Source of the DNA: a virus
Virus record (IMG/VR): IMGVR_UViG_3300025632_000023
Location: 1 to 48,528 of that record
Direction: 5' to 3' (one strand)
DNA length: 48,528 nucleotides
Below the pieces are notes generated by a model. The model had not been told where the DNA came from. It saw only the letters and a program-made list of their open reading frames with translations, and did no database searches. The position numbers and the translations under genes are program-made. Each line of letters begins with the position of its first letter. Within the stretch, counting starts at the first letter, position 1. This document shows, in pieces, positions 42,922 to 48,528 of this stretch.

Positions 42922-44739
42922 CTAATTTTCTAAAAACGAAGAGTTAATTGGAAACTCGAAGTGATTCTGTTCACCTTTTTGTAAATCAACACTTTGAAAC
43001 AGATTCTCCTGTGTTCTTTGAACCCTGAATGATGTTCTCGACGTGTCCATTTCGAAGCAAACAGGGCTGTCAAGAGACGTTGGCTCACCTCCAGTCTCTA
43101 CATCCCGCACTTTACGTATGTGAACCTCGGTAACTTTACGTTGCGCGAAGTCAGGATGCTGTACTTTACGGTGAATAGTTATGAAGCAATCCGCTCGATT
43201 CACGAATTTACCACCGCCTTCTGTATCCTCTGCGTAAGGAGCGACAGGTAACCCGTCTGCACCCTTTCGGCGCTGAGCCTCCGTTACAGCGTGCATGTTA
43301 AGCCATACGGCTACGTTATTTGCTGTAGAGAAGGTTAGAAACTCCGAAGCTGCCTCGTAGTGGTAGTCGTGAACACCGATCGAGCTGTTAGCCATATCAA
43401 GCTTTAAGCTGTTGTAAGGGTCTACAAAAACAGCATCAACTTCTTGTTGCTTCATAATCTTCTCAAGGAAGACAATGATGTCTGAGTAGCTGTATACCTG
43501 CTTGTTGCTAATCACGGTGAAGTGCTTGCCTACCCACTCGTAAGCTCGCTTCCGCTCCATGTGATTCATGGAAGACACAGGTTTCTTCATAGCAAACTGA
43601 ATGAGTGTCATCTTCAATGAAGCTGTGCGATTCTCTGATGAATACACTACCCATTTCCATCCGTGCCTTACTGAAGCGTTTACCATCAGGTACAGAGCCA
43701 TAGTAGTCTTACCCACGTTGCTGTGTCCGTTCATAATAGTAAACTCTTTCTTGTACCGAAAGTATTTGTCGAAGTCAGGGTCTCCTGTATCTAGACCTAC
43801 GGGGATCCGACCATTCGCATAGTCGTCTATCCATCGAAAGTCCTCATCGTCAGACGATATGAAAGACATGTCGCCGTCATTGATTAAAAGCTGTCTTTGG
43901 GCTTTCTTTTCGTCATCGATAGTAGTTCGGATAGGGTCTTGCTTACCCTTCTCCATAGCTTCCCTAATGGTGCGTATAGCTTGCTGTTCGTCTTCTACGT
44001 CCCGCTTAAGTATTTCACGGGCCAAGACACGCACAACCTCGTCTTCTTCCATCCTCCCCGCTGAAACGAATCCACCGCACAGCCTAGCCGCCCTCAACAA
44101 GGTGTTATGCTTCTCTCCGTCATCGCACTGACGTATCATACGTGCAGCTAGATTTAACTTTAAGTAATCGGTGTAAACAGCTGATTGTGAGACAGCTACC
44201 TGAGATTCACTCTTCTCTGTAGCAAAAGCCCCGAAGGGATTTGAGTCCTCGTTGATTACAATGTCAGGATCGTAAGACTCAAAGCATGCGCGAGACTCAT
44301 TGATTCCCGACTCGTCTACCTCTAGGTCGTATTGCTTATGGAAGTACGTGCGAAGCGCACGGAAGTGGTCCCTGTGCCTTTCTGGGTTCGTTATCTTAAC
44401 GAGCGCCTTAAGTCCGTCACCACTCGGAGAAACCCAGCAGCTATAAACATAAGGATCCGTGGATAGAAGCGCCTTGGATGCCTCAACATCAATGTGGTCG
44501 AAATCCAGAACAATGAACTTGCTGTGGTTCTCAAGCGCATCATCATAACGCCCTTTAAATTCACCGCTGAAAAGAACAACGGGGAGCTTTTTCTTGAATT
44601 CTTTCGTTCCATTCCGTATGGCTTCAATCGTGGTTGCAGAATTCCCTTCCTGTATCCTCTTTAAGGCAGTCGCAATCTGCATTACATGAGCATCCTGAGC
44701 TTCCTTTTTGTACAGGTCTTTGAAGATCGTTACTTTCAT
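42922..44739 (-). CDS. Primase-helicase with VirE_N/BT4734-like N-terminus
   Basis: A 605-residue replication protein. N-part (1-170): BT4734/VirE_N-type, LPVVLFSGEFKGRYDD, FIVLDFDHID (78-84) and SPSGDGLKALVKI (104-116), matching the catalytic strands of archaeo-eukaryotic-type primases. C-part: RecA-like helicase with Walker A GHSNVGKTT (338-346), Walker B VDAVFVDPYN (D440), and GGGKFVNRADCFITIHR plus HIRKVRDVETGG as in DnaB-type C-termini. It should prime and unwind DNA at the phage fork. Overlaps the DUF3310 gene by 116 bases. No DNA polymerase is encoded in the window. Confidence 0.88.
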   Translation of the reverse strand: MKVTIFKDLYKKEAQDAHVMQIATALKRIQEGNSATTIEAIRNGTKEFKKKLPVVLFSGEFKGRYDDALENHSKFIVLDFDHIDVEASKALLSTDPYVYSCWVSPSGDGLKALVKITNPERHRDHFRALRTYFHKQYDLEVDESGINESRACFESYDPDIVINEDSNPFGAFATEKSESQVAVSQSAVYTDYLKLNLAARMIRQCDDGEKHNTLLRAARLCGGFVSAGRMEEDEVVRVLAREILKRDVEDEQQAIRTIREAMEKGKQDPIRTTIDDEKKAQRQLLINDGDMSFISSDDEDFRWIDDYANGRIPVGLDTGDPDFDKYFRYKKEFTIMNGHSNVGKTTMALYLMVNASVRHGWKWVVYSSENRTASLKMTLIQFAMKKPVSSMNHMERKRAYEWVGKHFTVISNKQVYSYSDIIVFLEKIMKQQEVDAVFVDPYNSLKLDMANSSIGVHDYHYEAASEFLTFSTANNVAVWLNMHAVTEAQRRKGADGLPVAPYAEDTEGGGKFVNRADCFITIHRKVQHPDFAQRKVTEVHIRKVRDVETGGEPTSLDSPVCFEMDTSRTSFRVQRTQENLFQSVDLQKGEQNHFEFPINSSFLEN

Positions 44740-44944
44740 CGGGGTATTTGTATTCGAGTAATAAATTTAAGTAGTGGATAGCCTTTAAGACATCCTCTTT
44801 CCCGTTTTTAAACGAGTGTCGGCACACATATTTGATTACATTACCCTCTATGAAGGGGATACTGTTTGCGGCTATGAAGTCCGTAGGCTGAATCTTCATG
44901 CTCTTGTAGTGGCTTCCGCCAATTTGTTCGTCGCTATGTTTCAT
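44624..44944 (-). CDS. DUF3310 protein (T7 gp1.7-like)
   Basis: A 106-residue protein. QIGGSHYKSMKIQPTDFI and NVIKYVCRHSFKNGKEDVLKA are the DUF3310 signature, which includes T7 gp1.7, a nucleotide kinase. It may raise dNTP supply together with the ribonucleotide reductase. The ATG is at 44944; a TTG at 44965 is less likely. Its last 38 codons, Cys-rich (CSCNADCDC), overlap the primase-helicase gene, an unusually long shared stretch. Confidence 0.85.
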   Translation of the reverse strand: MKHSDEQIGGSHYKSMKIQPTDFIAANSIPFIEGNVIKYVCRHSFKNGKEDVLKAIHYLNLLLEYKYPDESNDLQRPVQKGSSGCSCNADCDCLKEDTGREFCNHD

Positions 44945-45182
44945 GAGGTCGTGATGTTGTTCCAACTTGCACCTTCGAAGTTATAGAATCAATTACAATT
45001 GCTTTATTCTTGGCTCTTGGTGTAAATAGCTCTTGTTGGAGTCTAAACATTGTTTTTGTGTCATTCTTCATTATGTCCAGAGGGTCGTCATAAGTGCTAA
45101 CAATCCAAACGTCCCTGCTTTGAGGGTTCTTGTTCTTGATGATAGTGACCCTAGCGGTCATGGAGTATATAGGCTTTCCCAT
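44934..45182 (-). CDS. Small protein of unknown function
   Basis: An 82-residue protein, beta-rich in the first half (ARVTIIKNKN, VWIVSTYDDP) with a Lys/Thr-rich tail. No family recognised. Starts 20 bases after the leftward terminator at 45203 and overlaps DUF3310 by 11 bases. Confidence 0.68.
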   Translation of the reverse strand: MGKPIYSMTARVTIIKNKNPQSRDVWIVSTYDDPLDIMKNDTKTMFRLQQELFTPRAKNKAIVIDSITSKVQVGTTSRPHET

Positions 45183-45202
45183 TGATCAGTTTTTAAAGGG
45201 GA

Positions 45203-45234
45203 AAGAAAAGGGGTGAGGCTTGCGCCCACACCCC
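45203..45234 (-). terminator. Leftward terminator after SSB-like gene
   Basis: GGGGTG at 45210-45215 pairs with CACCCC at 45229-45234 (plus a short inner GGC/GCC), and on the minus strand a TTTTCTTT tract follows. Partly symmetric: the plus side has GTTTTC, so weak bidirectional action is possible. Confidence 0.75.
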
Positions 45235-45260
45235 GTTTTCCCACAAGAAACACACAAATA

Positions 45261-45566
45261 CTAGAATGGAATATCCGAAGACTCCTCCGTCTTAGCTGTG
45301 TTGTTGCGCCGCTCTTGCGCCGCTTCACTGTTAGGATCCCACACGCTCAGGCATGGCTTCCCGTTCTTAGACATAAACATTCGGAATCGAACGTTTCCTC
45401 CTTGACCCTGTGCATCACGCTTGGTGGTGTACTGGTCGATACAATCTTTCAGCTCGTTGTCTTTGAGGCGGAAACTCCACCCCATCAACTCGCCATTGTC
45501 ATTGTAGCTTGGCTCATCAGCCCAGCCTACGAGAACGCTCTCGTACTTTTTGTTTTGATCACTCAT
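45261..45566 (-). CDS. SSB-like protein with canonical SSB tail
   Basis: A 101-residue protein. The body is beta-rich (SVLVGWADE, LMGWSFRLKD, GNVRFRMFMS), compatible with a single-stranded-DNA-binding fold. The end is acidic and closes with ESSDIPF, essentially the DDDIPF tip that SSB uses to recruit host repair and replication proteins. It is between the exonuclease and the terminator, in a replication arm. The fold is inferred, the tail is seen. Confidence 0.75.
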   Translation of the reverse strand: MSDQNKKYESVLVGWADEPSYNDNGELMGWSFRLKDNELKDCIDQYTTKRDAQGQGGNVRFRMFMSKNGKPCLSVWDPNSEAAQERRNNTAKTEESSDIPF

Positions 45567-45574
45567 GGTGTTAA

Positions 45575-45582
45575 AAAATATA
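45575..45582 (-). promoter_or_regulatory. Weak -7-like box TATATTTT for the SSB gene
   Basis: On the minus strand TATATTTT, one base off consensus, lies eight bases before the SSB-like ATG. An AT-rich 77-base gap surrounds it. Confidence 0.4.
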
Positions 45583-45643
45583 GATTAAAAAAATTTGAAT
45601 TAAAATAGCCTTAATAGCTAAGCTTATTAGGTGTTCGTTGTAG

Positions 45644-46426
45644 TTAGACTTCATAGTTTAAATAGTCTTTCTGTGGGTTATACCCCTGCTCAAGAAAGTT
45701 GGTTATACGCTTTATAGCGTCATGGAACTTCATCTCTCCTGTAAACAAGGTAGAGTCAGAACACTTAACGAGAGCTGGAAGGTACGGATAAGTTTTCTCC
45801 TGTACAACCCAATAGAAATCTTTTATTCCAAAAACCTGTGTGTAGATGTAGGCTTGGATATCATACGAAAAATCCTTGATGGCATAACGGAACTTCTCGG
45901 AGCTTCTCGCTGACTTACTATCGCTAATGAATCCATCGCCTAAGCAGTCGAGAAACCCTTTGACTTGTACGCCGTGCAGTTCCTCTAGGAACCCTACCTG
46001 ATAATCACCCTTGAGGTGAGAGTCAAGCAAACCACACGTAGCTAGCCTGTCGATCATATCGTTAGCCATCTGCCACTCTTCGTGCGACACGATTGACTTG
46101 CCTTCTTCTTCCGCTTCCTCTTTGACTTCCTTCAGCTTAGCCTTGTATTCGGCAGTTAGCGTAGGTTTCTTAGAAGCTTGAGCCTTGTCTGATAGCGTGG
46201 ATACAATAGCAGATGGGGACATAACGGTGTACTTTTCGAAGGCTTTGTCCCGTTCGAACAACAGCATATCGTACATAGTACCAAAGTCTAGCGCATCTGA
46301 TTTGTATTTAACTTCTCCCTTCATGTAGCGATCGAACTGAGCCATATCGCCTAGGGCTTGCTTGAGGGATGAGTACGACAAGTGAGACTTGCCATACCGC
46401 TCCATTAATTTATCTGATATATTCAT
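45644..46426 (-). CDS. RecE-like exonuclease (PD-(D/E)XK, DUF3799-like)
   Basis: A 260-residue nuclease. LSYSSLKQALG near the start, DFGTMYDMLLFE, then VKGFLDCLG and FISDSKSA, the D...DxK core, followed by YDIQAYIYTQVFG and WVVQEKTYPY. This is the RecE/exonuclease-VIII layout, which degrades one strand at double-strand ends. With the annealase at 46721 it forms a RecE/RecT-style recombination pair. ATG 46426 gives a 17-base overlap with the next gene; ATG 46462 would overlap by 53. Confidence 0.85.
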   Translation of the reverse strand: MNISDKLMERYGKSHLSYSSLKQALGDMAQFDRYMKGEVKYKSDALDFGTMYDMLLFERDKAFEKYTVMSPSAIVSTLSDKAQASKKPTLTAEYKAKLKEVKEEAEEEGKSIVSHEEWQMANDMIDRLATCGLLDSHLKGDYQVGFLEELHGVQVKGFLDCLGDGFISDSKSARSSEKFRYAIKDFSYDIQAYIYTQVFGIKDFYWVVQEKTYPYLPALVKCSDSTLFTGEMKFHDAIKRITNFLEQGYNPQKDYLNYEV

Positions 46427-46724
46427 CGTATATAGGTGTTCCGTCTTCGTGTTTGTATTCATACGTCTCTATCTCAGCCCATTGCACTGGAGGTTCGGGA
46501 GTCAGCCAGAACTGTTTTCCTTTGCTATTGACAAAGAATTCAGCTACATCAAACTCCCCAGGAGAGTCTGGATGCTTGACAAAGAACAACCCTGAAAAAT
46601 CAGGGGGTTCCTTATCTGTATCAACCCAGTACTTAGGCATATTCGCTTTAAGGCACTGGCTTCTGAACTGAGCAAACTTCCTTCCGTTCGTGCGGCGCTG
46701 ATCAAGCTTACGACCACCCGTCAT
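46410..46724 (-). CDS. Protein of unknown function, DUF551-like pattern
   Basis: A 104-residue protein with basic N-part and a C-half reading YWVDTDKEPPDFSGLFFV...QFWLTPEPPVQWAEI, loosely like DUF551 proteins ('WI...LP....V', '...W.PLPEPP'). The match is weak. Overlaps the annealase gene by four bases (ATGA) and the exonuclease gene, so it belongs to the recombination operon. Confidence 0.65.
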   Translation of the reverse strand: MTGGRKLDQRRTNGRKFAQFRSQCLKANMPKYWVDTDKEPPDFSGLFFVKHPDSPGEFDVAEFFVNSKGKQFWLTPEPPVQWAEIETYEYKHEDGTPIYDEYIR

Positions 46725-47287
46725 CGAACAAACTTTTTGAGTCCAGCGATTTGCTTTTCAGTAAGAGAAGACTCGTACTTAGACATAATGCTGTCGAAAG
46801 CTTTCTTCTTGTCGGTCTGAGACTTGATGTAAGCAACAGCCTTGTCCATGATGTTTTCAGGCGGGTCAGTATCAAACGTCTCTTGCACTTTCTTTATCAT
46901 CTTCTCCGACTTGGTTGGTGTAGATGACTCCTGCTTGGCGATAGCATCAGACACTTCGTTAGCAGAAGCGATAGAGGTGTCGATCCCGATTCCTAGCATG
47001 GCTAATGCACGACCGATAGCCGATGTCTCACAGTTTTCTACATAGCTAGTCTTGTTGATGTTGCTACTGCCTTGCACTTCGTGTGCATGACCTACCGATA
47101 TGATTCGACCCTCAGCATCTACGATTGATGCCCTGCATACACACTGTTCGCTATCTAGGACGGTAAACTCCGTGATAAGACTCCAGTTTTTGTACTGCTC
47201 CTCCTGTCGGAAGAACTTGATTCGTTCGTTGACTTCAACGTACTGCTTGCCACGAATGTTCGTGGTCTTGAATTTGTAATTACTCAT
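46721..47287 (-). CDS. Single-strand annealing protein (Rad52/Erf-like)
   Basis: A 188-residue protein. RIKFFRQEEQYKNWSLITEF, VCRASIVDAEGRIISVGHAHE and YVENCETSAIGRALAMLGIG (about 82-101) form the signature of phage annealing proteins of the Rad52/Erf-like group. The C-terminal tail is helical and basic. It should pair single strands produced by the RecE-like exonuclease. Linked to neighbours by ATGA overlaps at both ends. Confidence 0.83.
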   Translation of the reverse strand: MSNYKFKTTNIRGKQYVEVNERIKFFRQEEQYKNWSLITEFTVLDSEQCVCRASIVDAEGRIISVGHAHEVQGSSNINKTSYVENCETSAIGRALAMLGIGIDTSIASANEVSDAIAKQESSTPTKSEKMIKKVQETFDTDPPENIMDKAVAYIKSQTDKKKAFDSIMSKYESSLTEKQIAGLKKFVR

Positions 47288-47652
47288 ACGAGTTCTTGTT
47301 TTAGATTTTCAGCTAGACGCTCTAGCCTTTTGATTTGTACTTTAATGCTCGTTAGCTTGTTTTCAATAGTGTTGTACCTAAGGTGTGTATCGCACATCCT
47401 TTCTGCTAACAGGTACTTGTCTTTGTATCCACCCCACGAGAATAGATTGGCTTCGTGCTGACCTTCGTGATGCACAATCGTGCTGTGGTCGTATCCAAAG
47501 ATTTGACCTACCGCTGTCTTGGTCATGTGTTTAGCCATAGCAACCATCAAAGCGGCTCGCGCTTGGACTTGGGGTGCTTTTCTAGACTTGTCGGGGGTGA
47601 TTTTGAGTACGGAATAGTACTCGTCTATTAGCCTTTTGGTGTTATCATTCAT
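47284..47652 (-). CDS. DnaA-domain-IV-like HTH protein
   Basis: A 122-residue protein. QARAALMVAMAKHMTKTAVGQ, then FGYDHSTIVHHEGQH (about 52-66) matches DnaA domain IV, whose box-binding helix reads 'FGGRDHSTVIHA'. Domains I-III are absent; a C-terminal coiled coil (IENKLTSIKVQIKRLERLAE) follows and may dimerise it. It probably binds an origin or promoter. A -33/-7 promoter lies 14 bases upstream, and a structured element upstream of that. Confidence 0.82.
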   Translation of the reverse strand: MNDNTKRLIDEYYSVLKITPDKSRKAPQVQARAALMVAMAKHMTKTAVGQIFGYDHSTIVHHEGQHEANLFSWGGYKDKYLLAERMCDTHLRYNTIENKLTSIKVQIKRLERLAENLKQELV

Positions 47653-47666
47653 TGGGTTTGCTGGTT

Positions 47667-47674
47667 CAAATTTA
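47667..47674 (-). promoter_or_regulatory. -33/-7 promoter TAAATTTG for the DnaA-like operon
   Basis: Minus-strand TAAATTTG, 14 bases before ATG 47652, with TTG at 47695-47697 and a 20-base spacer: a full promoter. Drives the DnaA-like, annealase and exonuclease genes. Confidence 0.75.
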
Positions 47675-47702
47675 AAGTTTAATTGTGATTAATGCAAGGA
47701 AA

Positions 47703-47793
47703 GGAGAGACTTTGTTTCTCAATGCTCTCAATGGTGCTTATCGCTAGGCAACTGGCACGTTGCAGGATCTCCCTGCACACCATTCGTCTCTCC
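47703..47793. ncRNA. Structured intergenic element, possible RNA or origin
   Basis: A nested fold: outer stem GGAGAGAC (47703-47710) with GTCTCTCC (47786-47793), inner stem AATGGTG (47730-47736) with CACCATT (47778-47784), and hairpins GCAAC/GTTGC (47748-47763) or, exclusive with it, TGCAGG/CCTGCA (47761-47777). A CTCAATG direct repeat lies on the left side. Not a tRNA (no T-loop). It sits between the stop of the gene at 47799 and the -33 box of the DnaA-like gene. Could be a regulatory RNA, an operator, a terminator or part of the origin; strand unknown. Confidence 0.55.
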
Positions 47794-47798
47794 CCCTG

Positions 47799-48089
47799 TC
47801 AGCGTTCTGACAATTGCTCGTGGAATTTTACGTAGTGATACATAGATTCTGAAACGTCACACAGACCGACCCTTAGCTCTTCAGCTGTTGCTCCGTTACC
47901 GATGAGGTCGGAAGCTAAATCCCTTGCTACGTCTGGGAACTGCATGAGGTGTTCTGATACTTTTGAACCTAGCCACACTTCTATGTCGTCAGCGATGATG
48001 TCATCACACGCAAACATAGCGGCTAACTGCTGTGCTTTACTCACTGGTTTTTCTTTTAAAATCAATTTAACTGCTTGTTCGTTAGTCAT
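47799..48089 (-). CDS. Helical acidic protein of unknown function
   Basis: A 96-residue acidic helical protein (WLGSKVSEHLMQFPDVARDL, ending SMYHYVKFHEQLSER). No family recognised. Its start is joined to the gene at 48089 by TAATG and its stop is six bases from the structured element. Confidence 0.72.
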   Translation of the reverse strand: MTNEQAVKLILKEKPVSKAQQLAAMFACDDIIADDIEVWLGSKVSEHLMQFPDVARDLASDLIGNGATAEELRVGLCDVSESMYHYVKFHEQLSER

Positions 48090-48268
48090 TAAAATCCATA
48101 TTTTTTTCCGTCTTGGTATAACTCTTTTAGCTTGGTATCAATCTCTCCGCTGAAATGGAGACTCGATGTACCCATCAGCTTCATGTACCTCTGAAACAGT
48201 TTCTCTGCATCGGCCTGTTTGGTTAGCTTGCTATGCACGTCTGGGTATTGTTTTTCTAGCGTTGTCAT
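48089..48268 (-). CDS. Small basic-helical protein
   Basis: A 59-residue protein (MTTLEKQYPDVHSKL..., ending ELYQDGKKYGF). Starts at ATG 48268, stop within a TAATG junction with the next gene. Helical and charged. No family recognised. Confidence 0.75.
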   Translation of the reverse strand: MTTLEKQYPDVHSKLTKQADAEKLFQRYMKLMGTSSLHFSGEIDTKLKELYQDGKKYGF

Positions 48269-48333
48269 TTGTTTCCGTTTTTAAAGAACCATCCAAACTT
48301 GTTGTTAAACCAAGTCGGAAGATCCACACTCAT
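48265..48333 (-). CDS. 22-residue micro-protein
   Basis: A possible micro-gene, MSVDLPTWFNNKFGWFFKNG plus two residues. Its stop overlaps the next ATG as ATGA, which supports translation, and the aromatic 'W..NKFGWFF.NG' string resembles tiny phage proteins. It overlaps the end of the gene at 48305 by 29 bases, which counts against it. Confidence 0.42.
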   Translation of the reverse strand: MSVDLPTWFNNKFGWFFKNGNK

Positions 48334-48528
48334 AAGCGTCACCAACCACCCATAGAGTTCTGTCATTTGTGAAAAGTATTTCGTATTCGTTACCGCTAAC
48401 TACGTTGTTGTATCCGTCAGTCCATTCAGGGTTTTGACGCGGGTTGAACTTGATGCGGTAGTCTTGTTCGTTTGGCTTAAGTCGGTTGACCTCTAGCACT
48501 TGGACAGACTCGCACTCTATCCATGCAC
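48305..48528 (-). CDS. Partial protein of unknown function, 5' end off the window
   Basis: The frame is open from the right edge to the stop at 48305 (at least 74 residues). A GTG at 48499 could start a 64-residue product, but the open reading continues through WIECESVQ, so the real start is likely outside. The product is acidic and beta-rich (YEILFTNDRTLWVVGDAYE). No family recognised. Confidence 0.6.
   Translation of the reverse strand, partial: AWIECESVQVLEVNRLKPNEQDYRIKFNPRQNPEWTDGYNNVVSGNEYEILFTNDRTLWVVGDAYECGSSDLV

Noticed and set aside
45213-45608. 131-residue plus-strand frame opposite the SSB-like gene
   Set aside because: No promoter, Leu/Arg-rich, and the opposite strand has a convincing SSB tail.
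45571-45654. 27-residue hydrophobic frame on the minus strand
   Set aside because: It arises from the AT-rich promoter gap; no support beyond being open.
47703-47793. tRNA reading of the structured element
   Set aside because: No T-loop, no anticodon stem of correct length and the inner 7-bp stem breaks the cloverleaf on both strands.
1-48528. Integrase, attachment site, CRISPR array, insertion sequence or toxin-antitoxin pair
   Set aside because: None seen on reading both strands; the phage looks strictly lytic from its gene content.

Overview
The window reads as a nearly complete genome of a tailed double-stranded DNA phage infecting a member of the Bacteroidota, probably a marine flavobacterium-like host. 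The host call rests on three things: repeated TAnnTTTG promoter elements (the Bacteroidota -7 box), almost no Shine-Dalgarno sequences, and a replication protein with a BT4734/VirE_N-type N-terminus, a domain typical of Bacteroidota. No tape-measure, sheath or baseplate gene is visible. A large portal, a nozzle-like tail protein and very large putative ejection proteins point to a podovirus-like, short-tailed particle. I see no integrase, repressor/integrase pair, CRISPR array, insertion sequence, DNA polymerase or RNA polymerase.

Layout. 36-2468 (+): two unknown proteins, an M15 peptidase (probable endolysin), a tiny basic protein and a degenerate glycosyltransferase. 2450-2872 (-): a winged-helix-like regulator candidate, divergent from the next rightward genes. 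2913-7472 (+): small proteins, an unusual two-part GroES-like co-chaperonin, tRNA-Arg(TCT) with its own promoter, a second glycosyltransferase, a zinc-ribbon protein and terminase large subunit. 7517-16205 (+): portal and a long block of fibre/adhesin genes (collagen-like, fibre repeats, LamG-like lectin). 16272-19661 (+): three small basic proteins, scaffold and major capsid, closed by a strong terminator. 19732-29584 (+): connector, adaptor, nozzle and internal virion proteins. 29609-37975 (+): one 2788-residue polyvalent, probably injected protein. 37975-39760 (+): holin, a small membrane/coiled-coil protein and a secreted M43-type metalloprotease with a dockerin-like tail. 39792-48528 (-): the replication and metabolism arm, with B12-dependent ribonucleotide reductase, nucleases, primase-helicase, DUF3310 protein, SSB-like protein, RecE-like exonuclease, annealase, DnaA-domain-IV-like protein and small unknowns. 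The last gene runs off the right edge.

How it works together. The right arm supplies nucleotides, recombination and replication initiation but must borrow the host polymerase. The long rightward arm packages DNA, builds the virion and ends in a lysis cassette. Expression appears to run without ribosome-binding sites: first genes of transcription units start 4-5 bases after the -7 box (leaderless mRNAs), and later genes are joined by TAATG, TGATG or ATGA stop-start overlaps. The two arms converge at about 39,760-39,792, where the leftward terminator lies inside the end of the protease gene.

The strongest candidates for something new are the secreted M43/dockerin protease in the lysis cassette, the leaderless plus stop-start expression scheme, a structured intergenic element at 47703-47793 beside the DnaA-like gene, and the fused co-chaperonin.
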